DNA of 64,000 nt from Youngiibacter multivorans (GCF_017873395.1 NZ_JAGGKC010000002.1:62001-126000), one strand, 5' to 3'. Shown: positions 8,594 through 17,586, counted from the first letter of the stretch. Numbers and translations: made by a program. The notes: generated from the sequence alone by a model not told the origin.

Positions 8594-9589
8594 CTATTTC
8601 CAACCCATGGTCTCAGCCATGTCTATCATTATCTTTTCCTGGTCAACAACATAGGTCGCTGCATCCTTCGAGTTCATGAAGTTCACTTCAAGTCCCAGTT
8701 CAGACATCTTCTTGACCTGGTCCGCATCAGTAATTGCTGCTTCGAACGCCTTCGCAAGTGCAGCTACGACTTCCTCAGGAGTACCAGCCTTAACACCGAA
8801 CCCTCTGTCTGACGAATTGGTGACTTCTTTTCCAAGTCCTGATTCATTCCATGTAGGTACCTCAGGTATGAGGTCTGATCTCTCATCAGAGAATACCGCG
8901 ATTGTTATGATTTCCTTGTTAGCCATTGGTGTGAGCACATCTCCAACATTGCCTGCAAAAGCGTCCACATGACCGCCAAGTGCTGCCGCAAAAGCTTCGG
9001 ATGCACCGCTCATAGGTACAGCAGTTATCTTGAGGTCCATAGCAGCCTTGATCTTGTTCAGGAGGATGTCATCATCTGTTCCTGCACCGGAGGTTGAGAT
9101 CGTTACTTCGTTTGTCTTTGCATACTCTACAAAGCTCTTGAGATCAGTGAATCTCTTCTCATCCTTGTTTATCGCAAGTACGCTGAAATCTGAAACATGG
9201 TTGGCGAGCATCTGGAAATCAGCTATGCTTTTGCTTCTTCCAAGGCTCTTGTCAAGATAGCCTGAGAATATGGTCGGAAGGTTTACCATCGATACATTGT
9301 ATCCGTCCGCCTTTTCTGAAAGGAGCTTTTCCCAGCCTACCCAGCCGCTTGCTCCTGGAAGATTGACTACATTGACTGTGGTGCCAAGTGCTTTTTCAAG
9401 ATACGGCTGAAGTACCCTCGCTCCTACATCTGAGCTTCCACCTGCTGAATATGGTACTATGAGGTTTACAACCTTGTTCCCTGGAAATGCCGCAGCCGTC
9501 GTATTTGTTGTTGTATCCTTGGTCCCGCTCGAACATCCTACTGTCACTGCCATTACCGCTGCCATTGTTAGTGCAAGAATCTTTTTCAT
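8594..9589 (-). CDS. TctC-family TTT substrate-binding lipoprotein
   Basis: Exported binding protein of 331 residues. The signal peptide ends in a VGC lipobox near residue 19. The mature part begins with VVNLIVPYSAGGSSDVGARVL, the conserved first beta-strand and loop that bind the carboxylate, and GASGWVG and TSGAGTDDD follow. It is the first gene of the tctCBA-dehydrogenase-aldolase operon and has GGGGGAG before its ATG. A second TctC protein lies at the left edge of the window, with a different sequence, so two TTT systems for different substrates are present. Confidence 0.95.
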   Translation of the reverse strand: MKKILALTMAAVMAVTVGCSSGTKDTTTNTTAAAFPGNKVVNLIVPYSAGGSSDVGARVLQPYLEKALGTTVNVVNLPGASGWVGWEKLLSEKADGYNVSMVNLPTIFSGYLDKSLGRSKSIADFQMLANHVSDFSVLAINKDEKRFTDLKSFVEYAKTNEVTISTSGAGTDDDILLNKIKAAMDLKITAVPMSGASEAFAAALGGHVDAFAGNVGDVLTPMANKEIITIAVFSDERSDLIPEVPTWNESGLGKEVTNSSDRGFGVKAGTPEEVVAALAKAFEAAITDADQVKKMSELGLEVNFMNSKDAATYVVDQEKIMIDMAETMGWK

Positions 9590-9642
9590 TTTTCTCCCCC
9601 ATTTGCATTATTGTAATTATTTGTTGTCTGTTTCGTGTACTC

Positions 9643-9713
9643 ATCATAGCAAACGCTTACAATTAATAAAAACGAATTAAATAGATGTTAATTATCGAAT
9701 GTTTCGATATAAT
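9643..9713. promoter_or_regulatory. Divergent control region for LysR gene and tctCBA operon
   Basis: A perfect 7-3-7 inverted repeat, TATCGAA (9693-9699) and TTCGATA (9703-9709), has the T-N11-A character of a LysR box. It overlaps a TATAAT (9708-9713) that would serve the LysR gene, fitting autorepression. On the minus strand an extended -10, TGC-TATGAT, lies at 9648-9643 and would drive the tct operon about 50 bases from the box, a normal distance for LysR activation. Confidence 0.6.
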
Positions 9714-9763
9714 GTATCTTAAGTACGAATTTAGTTGATATATCCTTAACAAGGAGGAACATA

Positions 9764-10684
9764 ATGAACTACGACCTTATAGAAACCTTTCTGGCCCTTG
9801 CCAAGACACTGAACATAACAAAGGCGGCGAACCAGCTGTTCATGTCCCAATCGACAATCAGCTACCGGCTGAAGGTCCTGGAGACTGAATTGAAGGTTTC
9901 ACTCTTTGACAGGGACAAGGGCTACAAACACATTGAGCTGACAAAGCATGGAGAGAAATTCCTGAAGATCGCCCAGGAATATGAAAGGGTATCTGATGAG
10001 ATCTCAAATTTCGCCAACCTCAGCATGTTCAAGACTGTTGTAGTTGGAGCTGTGGACAGCGTAAACAACTTCGTGCTGAACAACCTCTACAAGCAGCTCT
10101 TGAACGACCTTGATGATGACTGGAGAGTGGGTATCAGAACCCTGCACACAAGGGAGATCTATGACAGCGTAAGCTTCAGGACAATTGACGTCGGCTTCGC
10201 CCTCAGCAACCTTCAGGTACCCTATACTGAGGCAGTCAAGGTCTATGAGGATTCACTGTTCGTTGTCAGCAAGCACAATGCGAACTTCCAGGCCAACAAG
10301 ATAGCTCCAAGCCGTCTTGACCTTACAAACCAGATATACTTCAACTGGGGTGAAGAATATTCAAAGTGGCACAGCACCTACTTCCGCCAGCCCGATTCCC
10401 CGAAATTCAAGGTCGATTCCACACTGCTCGCATTTCAGCTGCTATCAGAAGGCTACTGGTTCTTCGCGCCAGCCAGCGTATGCCTTAACATGAAGAACCT
10501 GTTCGATTTCTGCCTGTATGAGCTGTCCATTGAAAGTCCGGTAAGGTCAGTGTATATGGTAAGCAACACCTCAAGGATTTCCACAGCAAATTCTGATATC
10601 GCCATCTTCAAGGAGAAGACCATTGACTACATGTACGAACTGGAGAAACAGAAAACAGACCTTAAGAATTTCATCATGAACTGA
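9764..10684 (+). CDS. LysR-family transcriptional regulator of the tct operon
   Basis: Regulator of 306 residues. The N-terminal helix-turn-helix (AKTLNITKAANQLFMSQSTI region, residues about 10-45) is followed by a linker helix and a periplasmic-binding-like effector domain. ATG is preceded by AAGGAGGAACATA. The gene is divergent from tctCBA with a palindromic LysR box between them, so it most likely activates uptake and breakdown of the carboxylate in response to that compound. The ligand cannot be named. Confidence 0.92.
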   Translation: MNYDLIETFLALAKTLNITKAANQLFMSQSTISYRLKVLETELKVSLFDRDKGYKHIELTKHGEKFLKIAQEYERVSDEISNFANLSMFKTVVVGAVDSVNNFVLNNLYKQLLNDLDDDWRVGIRTLHTREIYDSVSFRTIDVGFALSNLQVPYTEAVKVYEDSLFVVSKHNANFQANKIAPSRLDLTNQIYFNWGEEYSKWHSTYFRQPDSPKFKVDSTLLAFQLLSEGYWFFAPASVCLNMKNLFDFCLYELSIESPVRSVYMVSNTSRISTANSDIAIFKEKTIDYMYELEKQKTDLKNFIMN

Positions 10685-10724
10685 TATCCTCCGTTTACCT
10701 GTCTCAGAACATTTCTATGAAATA

Positions 10725-10777
10725 GAAGAAGATCCCTGACCCAAAAGCGTTCTGCTTCAAGGTCAGGGATCTTCTTC
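10725..10777. terminator. Bidirectional terminator between lysR and the iron ABC operon
   Basis: A 17-base perfect stem (10725-10741 with 10761-10777) with pyrimidine-rich tails lies between two convergent genes. Confidence 0.9.
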
Positions 10778-10788
10778 ATTATTCATCT

Positions 10789-11421
10789 CTAGTGGCAGTC
10801 AAGCACCAGCGTCTCATCCGCAAGGGCTTTAGCATCATCTTCATCGTGTGTCACGAGGATCGTCGTCATTCCTGTGCTCCTTATTATCCTATGGAGGTCT
10901 TCCCTCAGCTCCTTTACAAGAGCAGAATCAAGGCTGCTGAAGGGCTCATCCATGAGAAGTATTGATGGCTTTGGAGCAAGGGACCTTGCCAGTGCAACCC
11001 TCTGCTGCTGTCCCCCGCTAAGCTCATGCGGGTATCTCTTTTCAAGCCCGTCAAGCCTTGTGAGGCTAACCATCTCCCTTACCCTGCCATCATCCTTACC
11101 TTTCATCCCGAAGGCGATGTTCTGGGCTACCGTAAGATATGGAAACAGGGCGTAGTTCTGGAAGATGAAGCCGGTGTTTCTCTTCTCAGCAGGGATGAAG
11201 ATACTTTCGTCCTGTACAGTCCTGCCTCCTATCCTGATATATCCCTTGGACCTGTCCTCGAGCCCTGAGATTATCCTTAGCAGCGTGCTCTTTCCGCTTC
11301 CGCTTTTACCAAGGACTGCGATAATGCTTCCATCCTTGACGTTAAGGTCGAAGCCTTTGAATATTTCGGAATCCTTCTTCCCGTACCTGAATTCGAGGTT
11401 CCTTATATCAAGCTCCATCAT
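10789..11421 (-). CDS. ABC transporter ATPase, ferric iron type (FbpC-like, short)
   Basis: ATP-binding subunit of 210 residues with Walker A GKSGSGKST near residue 37, Q-loop FIFQNYALFPY, signature LSGGQQQRVALARSL, Walker B SILLMDEP and the switch histidine in LVTHDEDDA. It is shorter than typical FbpC proteins (about 350 residues) because it stops right after the nucleotide-binding domain and has no C-terminal TOBE/regulatory domain. The start overlaps the end of the permease gene by 14 bases. It powers the iron import system encoded in this operon. Confidence 0.9.
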   Translation of the reverse strand: MMELDIRNLEFRYGKKDSEIFKGFDLNVKDGSIIAVLGKSGSGKSTLLRIISGLEDRSKGYIRIGGRTVQDESIFIPAEKRNTGFIFQNYALFPYLTVAQNIAFGMKGKDDGRVREMVSLTRLDGLEKRYPHELSGGQQQRVALARSLAPKPSILLMDEPFSSLDSALVKELREDLHRIIRSTGMTTILVTHDEDDAKALADETLVLDCH

Positions 11422-13057
11422 TCTTCACTCCCTTTTGTTTGTTTACCATGGCAAATGCCAGGAGAGCCACCATGCAGATCAGAATTATCATAAGTGCCGG
11501 CACGGATGCCTCCATTATCCTCTCGTCATTTGCATACTCATATGAGCGTGTGGCAAGAGTATTGAAATTGAAAGGCCTTAAGAGAAGAGTCAGCGGTAGC
11601 TCCTTAAGGATATCTATGAAGGTAAGTATGAAGCCGGTGACAAGTGAACCCTTTATTACCGGAAGCTCGACCTTCCACAAGGCGTACAGCCTCCCCTTTC
11701 CAAGTGTCTGTGCAGCTTCAGAGTATCTCGTCCCGATCTTCGAGAAGCCTGAGTTAACGCTGTTGTAGCCTGCTGCCATGTACCTTACGACAAACGCATA
11801 GGTAAGCATCGCTGTGCTGGTACTTAGGACCAGCTTCCTGGTTCCCGGATCAAGCCACCTGTATAGCGGAAAAAGACTTGAATCGAGCCACACGAAGAGT
11901 GTGATAGTTCCTATGGCTATTACCGCACCAGGAATCGAATAGCCAAGCTGGGAAAGCTTTGTCATAAGCTTTGATACCCTTTGTGGCAGCCACCTCGAGG
12001 TTGAGACAATGATAGTGTTGACGATAAGAATAATAAGGCTTGCAAGCAGGCTGTAGGTAAGAGTATCCAGCATTATCCTGCCTGTCTCTCCCCTTTCAAC
12101 CTTGTCAAAGGAAGCTATTGCCCATTGAAGCATCTGACCTACAGGAACGAAAAACACTATAAGAGCTGTCAGCGAAAGTATGGAAAGAACCAGTACATTC
12201 CATGCTCCCTTAAGTCTGTATGGCTTCAGCTGCCTTACGCCCTGCATTCCGTAGCGCTTCCTGCCTCTCGTCATGTCATCGATGACAAGGAATCCTACGA
12301 CGAGCACCATAAGGTAGAAGGACAGCCTCAGTGCGACTCCTGTATCACCAGACCCGAACCAGGAGCCGAATATCGCTGAGCTTATAGTCTTAAGATTGAA
12401 GTACCTTGCCACACCATAGTCTCCGATGATCTCCATCATGATGAGCGATAATCCTCCAGCAAGAGGAAGCCTTATGAGTGGAAATATGACCTTGAGGAAA
12501 ATCTTAAAAGGTGAGTAGCCATGGAGCCTTGCAACTTCAACAAGCTCTGACGCGTGATTTTCAAGGAAGGACCTTACCGGGGCGTATACGTAGGGATAAA
12601 GAGTGATAGCGTAGATGACAACAGCACCCCTTATGTTCATTATGTCAAATGCTCCTGGAGAAACCACTATTCCAAGGCTTCTCAGCGTACTCTGCACAGC
12701 TCCTGTATACCCAAGCATTCCTGCGAACACATAGGCAGCAATGTAAGGAGGTATCGTAAGCGGCAGATAGAAGAACCATTTGAAGAAGCTCCTGAATGGG
12801 AAATCAAACATGGCAACAAGAACCGCAAGTGTGACACCGATGATTGAAGAGAGAAGCAGCGAAAAGGACACTATTGTGAGAGTCTGGACCACAGCATCCT
12901 GAAGGAGGTATTCCCTGAAGCGCGACCATTCTTCACTCCCGGAAAAATCAACTTTTAAAAGGATTGCCAGTACTGGCAGGACAGCCGAAAAAAGAATCAG
13001 AAAGGAAAGCACAGAACCTGTGCCCGCCTTCCTCATTCCACGAATAACCCTTATCAT
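11408..13057 (-). CDS. Ferric iron ABC transporter permease (FbpB-like, two-domain)
   Basis: Double-length permease of 549 residues with about 12 membrane helices arranged as two homologous binding-protein-dependent transport domains, as in FbpB/AfuB/SfuB. The EAA-like cytoplasmic loops are visible as ELVEVARLHGYSPFKIFLKV in the first half and EAAQTLGKGRLYALWKVELP in the second. It overlaps both neighbours (ATGA with the binding-protein gene, 14 bases with the ATPase gene), indicating translational coupling. Confidence 0.93.
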   Translation of the reverse strand: MIRVIRGMRKAGTGSVLSFLILFSAVLPVLAILLKVDFSGSEEWSRFREYLLQDAVVQTLTIVSFSLLLSSIIGVTLAVLVAMFDFPFRSFFKWFFYLPLTIPPYIAAYVFAGMLGYTGAVQSTLRSLGIVVSPGAFDIMNIRGAVVIYAITLYPYVYAPVRSFLENHASELVEVARLHGYSPFKIFLKVIFPLIRLPLAGGLSLIMMEIIGDYGVARYFNLKTISSAIFGSWFGSGDTGVALRLSFYLMVLVVGFLVIDDMTRGRKRYGMQGVRQLKPYRLKGAWNVLVLSILSLTALIVFFVPVGQMLQWAIASFDKVERGETGRIMLDTLTYSLLASLIILIVNTIIVSTSRWLPQRVSKLMTKLSQLGYSIPGAVIAIGTITLFVWLDSSLFPLYRWLDPGTRKLVLSTSTAMLTYAFVVRYMAAGYNSVNSGFSKIGTRYSEAAQTLGKGRLYALWKVELPVIKGSLVTGFILTFIDILKELPLTLLLRPFNFNTLATRSYEYANDERIMEASVPALMIILICMVALLAFAMVNKQKGVKNDGA

Positions 13058-14109
13058 TTCCAGCCTGCTTCGGTCAGTATCCTTACTGCCTCTGCGTTAG
13101 CTGCCCCAAGGCTTGAAAGGCTTAGCTCCTGCTCCCTGAATTCTCCAAGTGAAAGAAGGAATTCAGAAGACTCGGCTCCTTCAAGGACCGGGAACTCAAA
13201 GTTGGTCTGGGCATATGAGCTCTGAGCCTTTTCTCCAGACAGGAATTCGAGCAGCTTTACGGCATTTTCAGCATTCTTCGCTCCCTTGATTACTCCGCCA
13301 CCTGAGATATTGATGTGGGTTCCGTTTCCTTCCTGGTCCGGGAAGAATACTCCAAGACCCTCAGCGACCTTCCTTTCCTCAGGGTCAGCGCTTGTAAGCA
13401 TAAGACCCAGATAGTAGGTGTTCATTATGGCAATGTCACCCTCTCCGGCAGCAATGGCCTTTGCCTGGTCCCTGTCTCCACCCTTCGGGTCTCTGGCAAG
13501 GTTAGCTACTATCCCTTCAGCCCATTCTTTAGCCTTGTCAGCACCTTCAAGCTCAATAAAGGATGCTATGAGAGTCTGGTTGTACACGCTGTCAGCACCC
13601 CTGACAAGTATCCTTCCCTTCCACTTCTGGTCAGTCAGGTCCTCATAGGTCGAAAGCTCGCTTTCATCCACTCTATCCCTGGCATAGACAATTACCCTGG
13701 CACGCTTTGTAAGACCGAACCAATATCCATCAGGCTCCCTCAGGTTATCAGGTATGTTTGACTCAAGGACTCTGCTTTCAGTAGTCTGAAGAAGCCCAGC
13801 CTCCTGTGCCCTGTATAGCCTTCCCGCATCTGCCGTTATGAACAGGTCAGCTTCAGTGTCCTCACCCTCAGTCTTGAGCCTTTCAATAAGTTCATCTGAC
13901 TTTCCCTTCACTATGTTGACCTTTATCCCGGTCGCCTCTGTGAATGCTGCGTATATGGCATCATCAGAGTCATAATGCCTGTCGGTGTACAGGTTAACTG
14001 CCTCATCAGCAGTTTCCGTTGGTGCCGTAGCCGCTGCACCCCTTGCTGCGCATCCTGAAAAAATCGCAGCTGTCGCTGCCAATGCCATGATCGTCCTAAA
14101 AAGCTTCAT
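13054..14109 (-). CDS. Ferric iron ABC transporter substrate-binding lipoprotein (FbpA-like)
   Basis: Binding protein of 351 residues with signal peptide and SGC lipobox around residue 20. The mature protein starts with NLYTDRHYDSDDAIYAAF, a segment typical of FbpA/FutA iron-binding proteins, and contains NTYYLG, where the adjacent tyrosines ligate Fe(III) in the family. AGGAGGG precedes the ATG. The promoter carries two Fur-box-like sequences, which supports ferric iron as substrate and expression under iron limitation. Confidence 0.9.
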   Translation of the reverse strand: MKLFRTIMALAATAAIFSGCAARGAAATAPTETADEAVNLYTDRHYDSDDAIYAAFTEATGIKVNIVKGKSDELIERLKTEGEDTEADLFITADAGRLYRAQEAGLLQTTESRVLESNIPDNLREPDGYWFGLTKRARVIVYARDRVDESELSTYEDLTDQKWKGRILVRGADSVYNQTLIASFIELEGADKAKEWAEGIVANLARDPKGGDRDQAKAIAAGEGDIAIMNTYYLGLMLTSADPEERKVAEGLGVFFPDQEGNGTHINISGGGVIKGAKNAENAVKLLEFLSGEKAQSSYAQTNFEFPVLEGAESSEFLLSLGEFREQELSLSSLGAANAEAVRILTEAGWK

Positions 14110-14125
14110 GTTGCCCTCCTATAGT

Positions 14126-14183
14126 TGATAATTGTTCTCAATTACTCAAGCAATATATTCTCATAATTGAGAATGATTGTCAA
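14126..14183 (-). promoter_or_regulatory. Two Fur boxes and promoter of the iron ABC operon
   Basis: Two 15-base 7-1-7 motifs match the TGATAATnATTATCA Fur core with two differences each: TGATAATTGTTCTCA at 14126-14140 and TGAGAATGATTGTCA at 14168-14182. They are 42 bases apart centre to centre, about four helical turns. A TTGACA -35 box on the minus strand (14183-14178) overlaps the distal box. A perfect TTCTCA-TAAT-TGAGAA palindrome (14158-14173) overlaps it as well. Confidence 0.78.
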
Positions 14184-14245
14184 CAAGGAAGTTTAAGTTT
14201 GTCACTCAATAGTCAAAGTCAGGTCGCAGCAAGTAAAAAACGAAA

Positions 14246-14268
14246 GCGGCAGCCCTTAAGGCCACCGC
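14246..14268 (-). terminator. Terminator of the NitT/TauT-type ABC operon
   Basis: On the minus strand a GC-rich stem (14268-14260 with 14254-14246, one internal mismatch) is followed by TTTCGTTTTTT, downstream of the ATPase gene that ends at 14302. Confidence 0.75.
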
Positions 14269-14301
14269 AGCGATTGCAATTATTCGATTATCTTCCAACA
14301 G

Positions 14302-14901
14302 CTATATGGATACGATCCTGTCCGCCATCGCCTCTGCCTCAGCAATGTCATGGGTGACCATGATCACTGTGATCCCCTTGGATTTGCATAGGTCCTTCAC
14401 AAGCAGCTGAAGCCTCGTCCTCATTTCCGAATCAAGACTTGCAAAAGGCTCATCAAGCAAAAGCACCCTTGATCTGCAGACTAATGCCCTTGCAAGCGAT
14501 ACCCTCTGCTTCATGCCTCCGGAAAGCTCACCAGGCTTCTTATGCCTGTGCTCATAAAGACCGACTGACTTCAGGGCATCATCAATCTCATCCTGCGTAA
14601 GCCTTCTGCCAGCTATCCTTACATTGTCCTCCACTGTCTTCCATGGAAGAAGGCTTTCTGATTCCTGGAACACAAATGGGAACGGAACATCTATACCGTC
14701 GAATATCCTTGGATCATAGCTTATGCTTCCCTCATATTCCTTGTCCAGACCGCCGATTATGTTGAGAAGCGTACTCTTCCCGATTCCTGAAGGTCCCATG
14801 ACCGCTACGATCTCGCCCTCACCTATATCCAGTGAGAAATCCTTCAGAAGATATTCGCTTCCGAAGGACTTTTTAAGCCCTTTAACCTCAATAAGCTTCA
14901 T
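14302..14901 (-). CDS. NitT/TauT-type ABC transporter ATPase
   Basis: ATP-binding subunit of 199 residues with Walker A GPSGIGKST, Q-loop PFVFQESESLLPWKTV (typical of the SsuB/TauB/NrtD group), signature LSGGMKQRVSLARAL, Walker B VLLLDEPFASLD and switch region VTHDIAEAE. ATG at 14901 has GGGAGG upstream and overlaps the permease gene by 14 bases; an apparent longer frame from 14955 lies inside the permease gene. It energises uptake by the adjacent permease. Confidence 0.9.
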   Translation of the reverse strand: MKLIEVKGLKKSFGSEYLLKDFSLDIGEGEIVAVMGPSGIGKSTLLNIIGGLDKEYEGSISYDPRIFDGIDVPFPFVFQESESLLPWKTVEDNVRIAGRRLTQDEIDDALKSVGLYEHRHKKPGELSGGMKQRVSLARALVCRSRVLLLDEPFASLDSEMRTRLQLLVKDLCKSKGITVIMVTHDIAEAEAMADRIVSI

Positions 14902-15667
14902 TGGCTCTACCTCCCTTGAACAGCAGGGATTCAAATAGAATTCCGCAGAATGCAATGGTCACAAGTCCTGCAAGAAGCCCCGGAGTATCCATGTACATCC
15001 TTCTCTCGAAGATGAGCCATCCAAGTCCGGTCCTACTTCCTACCATCCCAAATACCATCTCCACACTGATCAGTGCCCTCCAGCCCCTAGACCAGGATAT
15101 GCCAAGTGATGATTTCAGGTCCTCCACAGAGCCCTGTACATATATGTGCCAGAACCTTGTCCACCTATCCAGCCTGAAGGCTTCCATGAACCTTCCATAC
15201 CTTGAGCTGAGTCTCTCAGCGCTCAAATCCAGCTGAGCCCATAGCGGCCATAGTGTGGCATGGACCATGATGAGAACCATCGATGTCCTTGTTACTCCAA
15301 GCCACAGAATTACAATTGGAAGCACTGCTATGCCCGGAAGTGGTGAAAGGATTGACTGAAGGAGAATAATGAATTCCCTTGCGTACCCGGAAATACGGGA
15401 TATGGCAACCATAGCCGCTGAAATTACCAGGGAGAGTGCCATCGCAAGGAATACTATCCCTATACTGTAGGCTGTCTTCATGATCAGATCCCCATTTACC
15501 AGAAGGTCAATGAAGCTCCTTGAGATATCCATCAGCCCCGGAAAAAGTGCATCAGGAAACCTTCCTGAACGAGCTACAACCTCCCAAACAGCAAGAAGCA
15601 CCAGTATGAAGATCCCTCTGGCAAGCAGCTTATTTCCTTTGCTTAACTTCCTTTTTCTACTTTGCAT
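14888..15667 (-). CDS. NitT/TauT-type ABC transporter permease
   Basis: Single-domain permease of 259 residues with about six membrane helices in the SsuC/TauC style. The expected coupling loop (usually EAARxxGA) is replaced by a divergent EAFRLDRWTRFWHIYVQG region, and the following segment SSLGISWSRGWRALISVEMV matches the family's GLxxAWxxxxxAE motif. It overlaps both neighbours by 11-14 bases. Confidence 0.88.
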   Translation of the reverse strand: MQSRKRKLSKGNKLLARGIFILVLLAVWEVVARSGRFPDALFPGLMDISRSFIDLLVNGDLIMKTAYSIGIVFLAMALSLVISAAMVAISRISGYAREFIILLQSILSPLPGIAVLPIVILWLGVTRTSMVLIMVHATLWPLWAQLDLSAERLSSRYGRFMEAFRLDRWTRFWHIYVQGSVEDLKSSLGISWSRGWRALISVEMVFGMVGSRTGLGWLIFERRMYMDTPGLLAGLVTIAFCGILFESLLFKGGRANEAY

Positions 15668-16628
15668 CCTGCTCCCAAAACAGCTCCATACCCTTAAGAC
15701 TTGAGGATATGAGTCCGTTCCTTTCCATGAATTCTACAAAGGTATCTATTCCTTCAACTCCTGTGCCAAAGGTTGTGGTTCCATCGCCAAGGTAGCTTTC
15801 AAGCTCACCTGTCTCATATTCATATGCTTCAGATAGAATCCTAAGAGTACCATCCTTATCGCTTTCAATATACTCCATGGTCTTCACCAGGGCTTCCTTG
15901 AAGGACTCGTACACCTTCGTATCCTTGAAAACCCTATCCTGGCAGATGCCTACAATAAAGGTGAAGTCCCCACCAAAGCTCTCTCTTCCATCAAGTAGTA
16001 CCCTTCCACCATTCTCAAGCTCCTCCTGAAGATATGGGGGAGTGGTGAAATGAAGAAGGTCTTCATTGCCTGAGATGAATGCAGTGACACCGTCTGGATG
16101 AGCCATAGAAAGAAGCTGTCCGTCAAATGCTGAAGCTTTTCCAGTCGCCTTCTCCGCCGCCATCATAAGCAGTATGTGCTGTATGGATCCGGGTTGCGGA
16201 AGCATAATCCTGTGATTGTCCTTAAGGTCGGATATTGAACTCAAATCAGGATCCTTTGTCACCAGTGACACCGAGGTTTTTGATATCCCAGCGATTATCC
16301 TCCAGTCCATCCCCTTATCCCTTCCGATTAGGAAAGGAGGAATAGCTGTAAAGCCAATGTCGAGGTCTCCAGAAAGCATTGACTCCCTGATGGCTGATGT
16401 ATTGCCAAGCTTTTTCCACTGCACAGCAATGTCCAGATTCCTTTCCTGAAGCGCAGCCTCAAGGAACCCTTTGGACTTCATTATCTCAAGTGGTGCATAA
16501 GCAAGACCGAACTGTTCCCCTATGCTGAGTGTCTTCTCCTCCTTCTTCCCGCAGCCGGAAAGAAGGATTGAAAACACCAATCCAATTACAATTATAGTTA
16601 TCATATTCAATGAACTTCTGCGAAACAT
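15657..16628 (-). CDS. NMT1/SsuA-like ABC substrate-binding lipoprotein
   Basis: Exported binding protein of 323 residues with a hydrophobic signal and LSGC lipobox near residue 26. The mature N-terminus TLSIGEQFGLAYAPLEIMKSKGF is typical of NitT/TauT-family proteins that bind sulfonates, nitrate/bicarbonate, or pyrimidine and riboflavin precursors. GGAGGATACTT precedes the ATG and it leads a three-gene operon (binding protein, permease, ATPase). The substrate is not readable; there is no adjacent sulfonatase or thiamin gene and no riboswitch in the leader. Confidence 0.85.
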   Translation of the reverse strand: MFRRSSLNMITIIVIGLVFSILLSGCGKKEEKTLSIGEQFGLAYAPLEIMKSKGFLEAALQERNLDIAVQWKKLGNTSAIRESMLSGDLDIGFTAIPPFLIGRDKGMDWRIIAGISKTSVSLVTKDPDLSSISDLKDNHRIMLPQPGSIQHILLMMAAEKATGKASAFDGQLLSMAHPDGVTAFISGNEDLLHFTTPPYLQEELENGGRVLLDGRESFGGDFTFIVGICQDRVFKDTKVYESFKEALVKTMEYIESDKDGTLRILSEAYEYETGELESYLGDGTTTFGTGVEGIDTFVEFMERNGLISSSLKGMELFWEQDAK

Positions 16629-16986
16629 AAGTATCCTCCGGAAATGTATTGCCGCTTTTCATTATACCATGCTGATTAGTCAGATATGGTGAAAAATCTG
16701 ACGAAATAATAGCCCTCTCTCCGACATCTATACTGATGTATGCTGACACCTTATTCTTCTAGAGTAATGATCCAAGGCCCAGCAGGTAAACATACGCAGC
16801 TTTGTCTGAAACCATATAAGATAATTTGGAATAACTGGTCAAGAATATAACTTTATAACTTTATCCGCTTCCTCAATAAATCAGTTAAAACTTGTATTGA
16901 ACATTTACAATTGTTGGATTAAAATATAATTACAACTTTATCCGCTTGTCCCCTATTTTAGCATTAAGTTGTAAAGGAGGCGTTTT
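16629..16986. promoter_or_regulatory. Repeat-bearing control region of the AbiE pair
   Basis: A 358-base gene-free stretch. A 14-base direct repeat AACTTTATCCGCTT occurs at 16857-16870 and 16934-16947. An 8-base perfect inverted repeat, TACAACTT (16931-16938) and AAGTTGTA (16966-16973), brackets the region just upstream of the AGGAGG site. A TATAAT lies at 16925-16930. AbiEi antitoxins of the family repress their own promoter through inverted repeats, so these are candidate operators. The left part, up to about 16850, shows nothing distinct. Confidence 0.55.
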
Positions 16987-17586
16987 ATGAGGTCAGTTGA
17001 AGAAATCAAATACCTTTTTGAAAACCATGCTGGTATGATGCGTACATCAGAGCTGCTTGAAGAACGAGTATACTACAAGGAACTCCAATCTCTCATAGAA
17101 GTAGGAGTTATTGAAAAAGTTCGCTATGGTTACTATCAGCTAACGGATAATGAGAATTTCAGTGAAGTCACGACTATAGTACGGCTTTTCCCAGATGCTA
17201 TATTTTGTATGGAAACGGCTCTCTACTATTACAGGTATAGCGACAGGACACCTAAAGCCTGGAATCTTGCTGTAAGTAAAGATAGTGGTAAAAGCAGGTT
17301 CAAAATCGAATATCCCCCAGTTAAACCATACTACATTGAGCCATCGCTTCTTGAGATTGGTCTTACAAATTTTGAAATAGACGGGAATCTAGTCCGCATT
17401 TACGACAAAGAAAGGACAATCTGCGATTGCCTTCGCTACTATGGAAAAATGGATAGAGAGATTTTCAACAATGCAATACGACGCTATGTTTACGATCCGA
17501 AAAAGGACATTTCCAGACTCATGGAATATGCAAAAAAGATGAGAGTTGTCCAGAAGGTGAATAATATCATTGGAGTGTGGATATAA
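16987..17586 (+). CDS. AbiEi-family antitoxin (type IV toxin-antitoxin)
   Basis: Antitoxin/autorepressor of 199 residues. The N-terminal winged helix-turn-helix (residues about 1-55: AGMMRTSELLEERVYYKELQ, then VIEKVRYGYYQL) is followed by the AbiEi C-terminal domain containing FPDAIFCMETALYYY and the conserved IYDKERTICDCLRY segment. AGGAGG precedes the ATG. It overlaps the toxin gene by one base (TAATG). Expected roles are neutralising the nucleotidyltransferase and repressing the operon. Confidence 0.9.
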   Translation: MRSVEEIKYLFENHAGMMRTSELLEERVYYKELQSLIEVGVIEKVRYGYYQLTDNENFSEVTTIVRLFPDAIFCMETALYYYRYSDRTPKAWNLAVSKDSGKSRFKIEYPPVKPYYIEPSLLEIGLTNFEIDGNLVRIYDKERTICDCLRYYGKMDREIFNNAIRRYVYDPKKDISRLMEYAKKMRVVQKVNNIIGVWI

